Notes under the pieces: generated by a model
Told to the model about the DNA's origin: nothing
Databases searched by the model: none
What the model saw: only the letters and a program-made list of their open reading frames with translations
In this document: positions 59,743-64,000 of the stretch, one piece after another
Layout of the letters: every line of letters starts with the position of its first letter
Position numbering within the stretch: the stretch's first letter is position 1
Source: Corynebacterium urinipleomorphum
GTDB lineage: Bacteria > Actinomycetota > Actinomycetes > Mycobacteriales > Mycobacteriaceae
Length of the DNA: 64,000 nt
NCBI RefSeq assembly: GCF_900155535.1
Contig: NZ_LT706963.1
Location: forward strand, 127,929-191,928
Reading direction: 5' to 3'
Made by a program: the position numbers and the translations under genes

Positions 59743-60204
59743 ATGAGCCAGTTTGAGCGGCGCGCGGAGGCGCGGATGCGCCGCGCCATTGAGGTGGCGC
59801 GCACCACGCCAACAGCAGACATTCCCGTCGGAGCGGTGATTTACGGGCCCGACGGATCCGAGATCGCCATCGGAACGAACCGCCGTGAAACGGACCAGGA
59901 TCCGGCGGGGCACGCAGAAGTCGTCGCAACGCGGAATGCGGCGCGCGCGCTGGGCACGTGGCGGCTGGACGGATGCGAGCTCGTGGTCACCCTCGAACCG
60001 TGCACGATGTGCGCGGGCATCATCCTCGGTTCGCGCATGAAAAGTGTCGTTTTCGGCGCGTACGAGCCCAAGACAGGAGCCGTTGGCTCGCTTATCGACG
60101 TCCTCCGTGACCCCTCCCACCTCCACACCGTCGAGGTGCGCGGCGGTGTCCTCGAGGGTGAGACAGCACAGCTCATGACCGGTTTCTTCGAGCGCCTCCG
60201 CTGA
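59743..60204 (+). CDS. tadA: tRNA-specific adenosine deaminase TadA
   Basis: A 153-residue zinc deaminase that converts A34 to inosine in tRNA-Arg(ACG), allowing reading of CGU, CGC and CGA codons. Zn/catalytic residues are HAE (in DPAGHAEVVAT) and PCxxC in LEPCTMCAGI. The ATG at 59743 gives the normal family length; upstream open frame is shadow of the associated gene. The only known substrate tRNA is encoded twice at 56237 and 57927. Contains a motif copy at 60090. Confidence 0.95.
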   Translation: MSQFERRAEARMRRAIEVARTTPTADIPVGAVIYGPDGSEIAIGTNRRETDQDPAGHAEVVATRNAARALGTWRLDGCELVVTLEPCTMCAGIILGSRMKSVVFGAYEPKTGAVGSLIDVLRDPSHLHTVEVRGGVLEGETAQLMTGFFERLR

Positions 60205-60228
60205 CTCGCCGCGCCTCCCCGCGCCGCG

Positions 60229-60249
60229 GCCCCGCACGAGTTTCGGGGC
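60229..60249 (+). terminator. Short hairpin after tadA
   Basis: GCCCCG (60229-60234) and CGGGGC (60244-60249) with a 9-nt loop, 25 nt past the tadA stop. No T-run. A TTGACA (60252-60257) follows, but I could not place a matching -10 for csbD. Confidence 0.45.
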
Positions 60250-60336
60250 GATTGACACTGAATTGTTACGGAATGGTCAGCTGCATTTCTCTAGCATGGC
60301 TTAAGTAAACGAAATCGAATTAGAAGGAGAAGCATC

Positions 60337-60549
60337 ATGGCTGATCTCGACGGCAAGCTGGACCAGGTCAAGGGCGACGCAAAGGAAGCTCTCGGCGACG
60401 TTACCGACAACAAGTCCCTGGAGAACGAGGGCAAGGCTGACCAGCTCGGCGGCGACATCAAGGAGAAGCTGAGCGAGGCTGGCGACGCGATCAAGGACAA
60501 GGCCAACGAGGTCGCTGGCAAGATCCAGGACGCTCGCGACGAGAACTAA
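60337..60549 (+). CDS. CsbD-family protein
   Basis: A 70-residue hydrophilic protein rich in Asp, Glu, Lys and Ala, with the CsbD (PF05532) pattern: KLDQVKGDAKEALGDVTDN then KADQLGGDIKEKLSEAG. CsbD proteins are general-stress proteins of unknown mechanism, SigB-dependent in Bacillus. ATG follows the strong ribosome site AGAAGGAGAAG, so high expression is likely. Stress regulation here is an inference. Confidence 0.92.
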   Translation: MADLDGKLDQVKGDAKEALGDVTDNKSLENEGKADQLGGDIKEKLSEAGDAIKDKANEVAGKIQDARDEN

Positions 60550-60635
60550 TCCGTCGCTTCCGGCAGGTACCTTGTAGTTCCTAGTGATTCCTAGGAATTT
60601 GGTCCACCGGACGCGGTACCGCTACTCTGTTTTGC

Positions 60636-60723
60636 GGTAGCGTGTCCGAGCGGCCGAAGGTACTCGCCTCGAAAGCGAGTGAGGGTAAAACCTCCGCGGG
60701 TTCAAATCCCGCCGCTACCGCCA
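60636..60723 (+). tRNA. tRNA-Ser (CGA) with encoded CCA
   Basis: Acceptor stem GGTAGCG/CGCTACC, anticodon arm CTCGC-CTCGAAA-GCGAG (anticodon CGA), long variable arm, discriminator G and encoded CCA. Followed directly by the large hairpin in the mmpL leader. Confidence 0.95.
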
Positions 60724-60727
60724 TTTT

Positions 60728-60803
60728 CAAGAAGTTCGTGGTTTGGGTAAGATTCGGCGAAATATCGCCGATCAACGCACCAGACCACGAACTTCTTGTT
60801 TTT
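60728..60803 (+). terminator. Strong terminator/attenuator between tRNA-Ser and the MMPL gene
   Basis: CAAGAAGTTCGTGGT (60728-60742) pairs perfectly over 15 bp with 60784-60798 and is followed by TTTTT (60799-60803). The 41-nt loop itself holds a smaller stem (CGGCGA/TCGCCG around 60755-60772). It ends the tRNA transcript, yet lies only a few bases upstream of the mmpL ribosome site. Confidence 0.88.
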
Positions 60804-60817
60804 GTGAAAGGATCCCC

Positions 60818-63238
60818 GTGGCGACGTTCCTCTACCGGCTAGGCAAGTGGTCGTACCTGCACAAGTGGAAGGTCATTGTCGTCTGGCTGCTCCTCTTCGC
60901 CGCCGGGATCGCAGGCGCGGCGACGCTGTCTAAACCCCTTTCATCCGATTTCCAGATCAGCGGCACGCCCTCGATCGACGCGCTTGAGTCACTCGGCGAG
61001 AATTTCCCGGGTCAAAGCGATCCCGTGCAGGCACCCTCGGTGAACCTGGTGTTCAAAGCTCCGGACGGGCAGCGCCTCGACGATCCCCAGAATATGGCCG
61101 CTATCGATGAGACAGTGGAGTATCTCAGGGACAACCTGCAGGGGATGAAGGGCACCGACCGCTTCGGCAACCCAGTCACCGTCTCCCAAGCACAGACTGA
61201 GCAGATCGTCTCCATGATGACGGAGATGGGGCTGCCCGAGGAGCGCGCCAAGGCTGATGCTCACAACGTGCGCCTGCTATCGGATGATGCCCGGATCGGC
61301 TACACCACCTTCGAATTCGGCGCGGAGACTTCCATGCAGGTCACCGACGCCGAACGTGCGGTGGTCAACGAGGCCCTGGACCTCGGCCGCTCCAAGGGCC
61401 TGCAGGTGGAAGCTGGCGGCCCGGGCTTCGGCGACCCGATCGAGATCAAGACCACCAGTGAACTCATCGGCATCGGTGTGGCGTTCGTGGTCATGCTGAT
61501 CACCTTCGGTTCGCTCGTCGCCGCCGGCATGCCGGTGATCACCGCCGTGATTGGCGTGGGCCTGGGCACCTTCCTCATCCTCATGGCCACACGCTTTGCG
61601 GAGCTCAACGAGGTCACACCGGTCATGGCGGTGATGATCGGCCTCGCCGTGGGCATCGACTACGCCTTGTTCATCCTCTCCCGCTTCAGGCAGGAACGGA
61701 ACCGTTTGCCGGGGCCGGAGGCCGCCGGACTCGCTGTCGGCACAGCAGGTTCGTCGGTGCTCTTCGCCGGTATGACGGTGTTCACCGCTTTGGTGGCACT
61801 GGTGCTGGCGCGCATTGACTTCCTCTCCTGGATGGGTCTGTCCGCGGCGGCAACGGTGGCGATTGCCGTGATGGTAGCCATCACGCTTCTGCCGGCATTG
61901 CTGGGCCTTCTCGGCGACAAGGTTTTCGCCGGCCGGATCCCCGGTGTGGCTGGTAATCCAGGCCCCGGCGACCGTCCAGCCAAAGACCTCGACCGCCGTT
62001 CGCTCGGCCGCACCTGGGCGAATACCGTGCGCCGCGCCCCCGCGGTGGTCATGGCCGGTGTGGTCATTCTCCTCGGGGTGTGCTCGCTGCCGGTGCTGGA
62101 CATGGAAATGTCCCTGCCCTCGGACTCCAACGGCGACAAAGACACCACGCAGCGCAAGTCCGCCGACCTCATGGCCGAGGGATTCGGCGAGGGCGTCAAT
62201 GCGCCGTTCCTGCTCGTCGTCGACGCCGGCACCGTGAACCCGGACTCGGAGGCGCTCGCCCCCTACATGAGTCTCATCCCGGATGATGCGGTGGAAGGGG
62301 GCGAAGGGGACGTCGATAAGCAGAAAGCCGCTTTGTCCTCCTTCCTGTACGCGATGGAGCGCGCGGGAAGTGTCTCCGGGATCAAGCACGCGCAGCTCGT
62401 CGGCGTCAACGACGACATGACCGCCGCGCAGATCCTTGCCACCCCGGTGTCGGGGCCGGACAACCAGTACACAGTGGACACCGCGCACGCGCTGCGCGAA
62501 ATGGACGCGGAGATCGAGGATGCCACCGGCAGCGACGTCGGTCTGACCGGCTTCACCGCGGTGCAAATGGACATCACGGAGGAATTGGCCAACGCCATGC
62601 CGCTGTACCTCGGAATCGTGGTGGGGTTGGCGATCCTGCTGCTCATCATCGTTTTCCGGTCAATCCTCGTGCCGCTCGTCGCGGGTCTGGGCTTCCTGCT
62701 CTCCGTCGGCGCCGCCTTCGGCATGACCGTCTTGGTCTTCCAGAAAGGCGTGACCGGCCTTGTGAACACCCCCGGACCGATCCTGTCGTTCCTGCCGATC
62801 CTGCTCATCGGCGTCACCTTCGGCCTGGCCATGGACTACCAAGTCTTCCTGGTCACCCGCATGCGCGAGCAATACATGCGCATGCGCAATCCCGGCGACG
62901 ACGCGGAAGCTGTCCTGGACGCCGTGCACGGATCCACCGTCGAAGGCTTCGTCCGCGGCGCGCGCGTGGTCACCGCCGCCGCCATCATCATGATTGCGGT
63001 CTTCGTCGCCTTCATCGACCAGCCCCTACCGTTCATCAAGATCTTCGGCTTCGCGCTCGGAGCAGCCGTGCTTTTCGACGCCTTCTTTATCCGCATGGCC
63101 CTCGTCCCCGCCACCATGTTCATCCTGGGCACTACCACCTGGTGGATGCCGAAATGGCTGGACCGAATCCTGCCCAACCTCGACATCGAAGGCGAAGAGT
63201 TGGAGCGCCAGTTTGAAAAGGAGCACGCCGCCGCATGA
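60818..63238 (+). CDS. MMPL-family (RND-type) membrane transporter
   Basis: An 806-residue RND/MMPL protein with about 12 helices in two halves and two extracytoplasmic domains. The family motifs are AVGIDYALFILSRFR (first half, about 280-295) and LAMDYQVFLVTRMREQYM (second half), giving the Asp-Tyr proton-relay pairs. Corynebacterial MMPL proteins (CmpL) export trehalose mycolates or other lipids; others are drug exporters. This one ends in an acidic tail without the long C-terminal domain of MmpL3/CmpL1, so its substrate is open. GTG 60818 follows AAAGGAT. Overlaps tgt by 4 nt. Contains a motif copy at 62312. Confidence 0.9.
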   Translation: MATFLYRLGKWSYLHKWKVIVVWLLLFAAGIAGAATLSKPLSSDFQISGTPSIDALESLGENFPGQSDPVQAPSVNLVFKAPDGQRLDDPQNMAAIDETVEYLRDNLQGMKGTDRFGNPVTVSQAQTEQIVSMMTEMGLPEERAKADAHNVRLLSDDARIGYTTFEFGAETSMQVTDAERAVVNEALDLGRSKGLQVEAGGPGFGDPIEIKTTSELIGIGVAFVVMLITFGSLVAAGMPVITAVIGVGLGTFLILMATRFAELNEVTPVMAVMIGLAVGIDYALFILSRFRQERNRLPGPEAAGLAVGTAGSSVLFAGMTVFTALVALVLARIDFLSWMGLSAAATVAIAVMVAITLLPALLGLLGDKVFAGRIPGVAGNPGPGDRPAKDLDRRSLGRTWANTVRRAPAVVMAGVVILLGVCSLPVLDMEMSLPSDSNGDKDTTQRKSADLMAEGFGEGVNAPFLLVVDAGTVNPDSEALAPYMSLIPDDAVEGGEGDVDKQKAALSSFLYAMERAGSVSGIKHAQLVGVNDDMTAAQILATPVSGPDNQYTVDTAHALREMDAEIEDATGSDVGLTGFTAVQMDITEELANAMPLYLGIVVGLAILLLIIVFRSILVPLVAGLGFLLSVGAAFGMTVLVFQKGVTGLVNTPGPILSFLPILLIGVTFGLAMDYQVFLVTRMREQYMRMRNPGDDAEAVLDAVHGSTVEGFVRGARVVTAAAIIMIAVFVAFIDQPLPFIKIFGFALGAAVLFDAFFIRMALVPATMFILGTTTWWMPKWLDRILPNLDIEGEELERQFEKEHAAA

Positions 63239-64000
63239 CTGACACAACCGCCGCCACGGACCTCACGTTTGAGGTGGGCACCCGCCTCGAGGAGGCGCCG
63301 GGCCGACACGGCCGAACCGGCGTGATTCACACGCCGCACGGCGACATTGCCACGCCCGCGTTCATTCCGGTGGCCACGAAAGCGACTGTGAAGACTCTGA
63401 CCCCGGAGCAGATCCGGCAGACCGGTGCGCAGGCCATCCTGTCCAACGCCTACCACCTCTACCTTCAGCCTGGCGCCGACATCGTCGACGAAGCCGGGGG
63501 AGTGAGTGCGTTCGAGAACTGGCACGGCCCCACATTCACCGACTCCGGCGGCTTCCAGGTGATGAGCCTCGGCGTGGGCTTCAAGAAAATCCTCGCCATG
63601 GACATCGCCGGGCTCACCGATGAGGACATCCGCGCCGCCAACAAGGACCGCATGGCGCGTGTCGACGACGACGGGGTCGACTTCAAATCCGTCATCGACG
63701 GCTCCTCCCACCGGTTCACCCCTGAGGTGTCCATGCAGATCCAGCACCAGCTGGGCGCCGACATCATGTTCGCCTTCGATGAGCTGACCACACTCGTGGA
63801 CACCCGCGCCTACCAGGACCATTCCGTCGAACGCACCCGCCTGTGGGCCCGCCGCTGCCTGCTCGAACACGAGCGCCTTACCCAGGCCCGCCCCGACAAG
63901 CCGCTCCAGTCCCTGTGGGGTGTGGTACAGGGCGCGCAGTACGAGGACCTGCGCCGCCACGCCACCCGCGGCCTTCTCGGCCTGGACGAGGAAGCCCGCG
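63235..64000 (+). CDS. tgt: tRNA-guanine transglycosylase, 3' end outside window
   Basis: The first 255 codons of Tgt, which exchanges G34 for preQ1/queuine in tRNAs with GUN anticodons. Features: GRTGVIHTPHGDIATPAFIP, FTDSGGFQVMS with the catalytic Asp region, VDFKSVIDGSSHRFTPE and QHQLGADIMFAFDEL. The ATG overlaps the stop of the MMPL gene (ATGA), so the two are translationally coupled. Zinc ligands lie beyond the window. Soluble, about 400 residues expected in full. Confidence 0.95.
   Translation, partial: MTDTTAATDLTFEVGTRLEEAPGRHGRTGVIHTPHGDIATPAFIPVATKATVKTLTPEQIRQTGAQAILSNAYHLYLQPGADIVDEAGGVSAFENWHGPTFTDSGGFQVMSLGVGFKKILAMDIAGLTDEDIRAANKDRMARVDDDGVDFKSVIDGSSHRFTPEVSMQIQHQLGADIMFAFDELTTLVDTRAYQDHSVERTRLWARRCLLEHERLTQARPDKPLQSLWGVVQGAQYEDLRRHATRGLLGLDEEAR

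Larger units (their letters stand above)
4281..62321. repeat. Dispersed 10-mer GCTTATCGAC, 21 exact copies
   Basis: GCTTATCGAC on the + strand starts at 4281, 5922, 9485, 17512, 19757, 25396, 27926, 32674, 36361, 43070, 52033 and 60090. Its complement GTCGATAAGC starts at 11744, 15777, 23428, 30307, 40244, 42800, 46915, 55635 and 62312. In 20 of 21 an extra G follows the C (GCTTATCGACG). All copies are inside coding sequence, at most one per gene, 0.3-5.1 kb apart (mean about 2.9 kb), and there is no strand bias (12:9). In the usual register it codes LID or VDK, but 17512 (AYRR) and 42800 (RLST) use other registers. One-mismatch relatives are at 5164 and 54573. Function unknown. Confidence 0.9.

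Noticed and set aside
4281..62321. Reading the recurrent 10-mer as KOPS, Chi or a parS site
   Set aside because: No strand bias (12:9), wrong sequence for parS (TGTTTCACGTGAAACA) and too frequent; these classes do not fit.
61277..62566. 429-residue reverse frame inside the MMPL gene
   Set aside because: Antisense shadow of a membrane protein gene.

Overview
The window is a 64 kb piece of a high-GC actinobacterial chromosome, almost certainly from Corynebacterium or a close mycolate-forming relative. The clearest evidence is an arabinogalactan gene block: dprE1, dprE2, aftA, one emb arabinosyltransferase gene, a GlfT1-type galactofuranosyltransferase, a GtrA protein and the Wzm/Wzt exporter. 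Other support comes from fhaA beside tRNA-Leu, gabD2, pat and tyrA, dense gene packing with frequent 1-4 nt overlaps, and many genes with a -10 hexamer only 6-9 nt before the start codon. I cannot name the species from the sequence alone.

Layout. 1-3.3 kb: 5' part of fhaA (reverse), tRNA-Leu(CAG), an aquaporin and a glutaminase fused to STAS and SRPBCC-like domains. 3.3-7.4 kb: an XRE regulator/membrane protein pair, a TetR regulator divergent from a GH13 glycosidase, and a REP13E12-type HNH endonuclease gene preceded by an inverted pair of DnaA-box-like sequences. 7.5-14 kb: succinate-semialdehyde dehydrogenase, an M20 peptidase and a beta-lactamase-like lipoprotein (both carrying low-complexity His/Ala/Glu/Asp segments), then AMP nucleosidase overlapping a SIRT4-like sirtuin. 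14-22 kb: a GT87 mannosyltransferase, a ROK regulator, a DUF885 protein, AbrB-type and TauE-type transporters and an amino-acid antiporter. 22-30 kb: a toxin-antitoxin-like pair, HrpB helicase, a sugar O-acetyltransferase, a lipoprotein, a membrane Ser/Thr kinase, a small secreted protein and an FHA-winged-helix protein. 30-34.5 kb: an SDR enzyme, a LysE exporter, and two paralogous secreted serine-hydrolase-like genes flanking an S4 protein and a VOC protein.

34.5-52.8 kb is the cell-wall arabinogalactan region. A reverse-strand set dprE1-dprE2-aftA-emb (followed by pepO and a coupled unknown gene) makes decaprenyl-phosphoryl-arabinose and transfers arabinose. GtrA, GlfT1 and Wzm/Wzt handle lipid-linked sugar and galactan priming and export. 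A class-V aminotransferase-like gene closes the block. 52.8-64 kb is rich in tRNA biology: three tRNA-Ser genes, two identical tRNA-Arg(ACG) genes flanking mgtE, tadA (whose substrate is that tRNA-Arg) with its associated protein, and the start of tgt. It also holds tyrA and pat (aromatic amino acids), csbD and an MMPL transporter whose leader contains a strong terminator-like hairpin.

The most unexpected signal does not belong to any gene family. The 10-mer GCTTATCGAC (usually GCTTATCGACG) occurs 21 times on the two strands, where about 0.1 would be expected by chance. It is always inside genes, at most once per gene, about every 3 kb, and in more than one reading register. It looks like a selected chromosomal DNA motif of unknown function.
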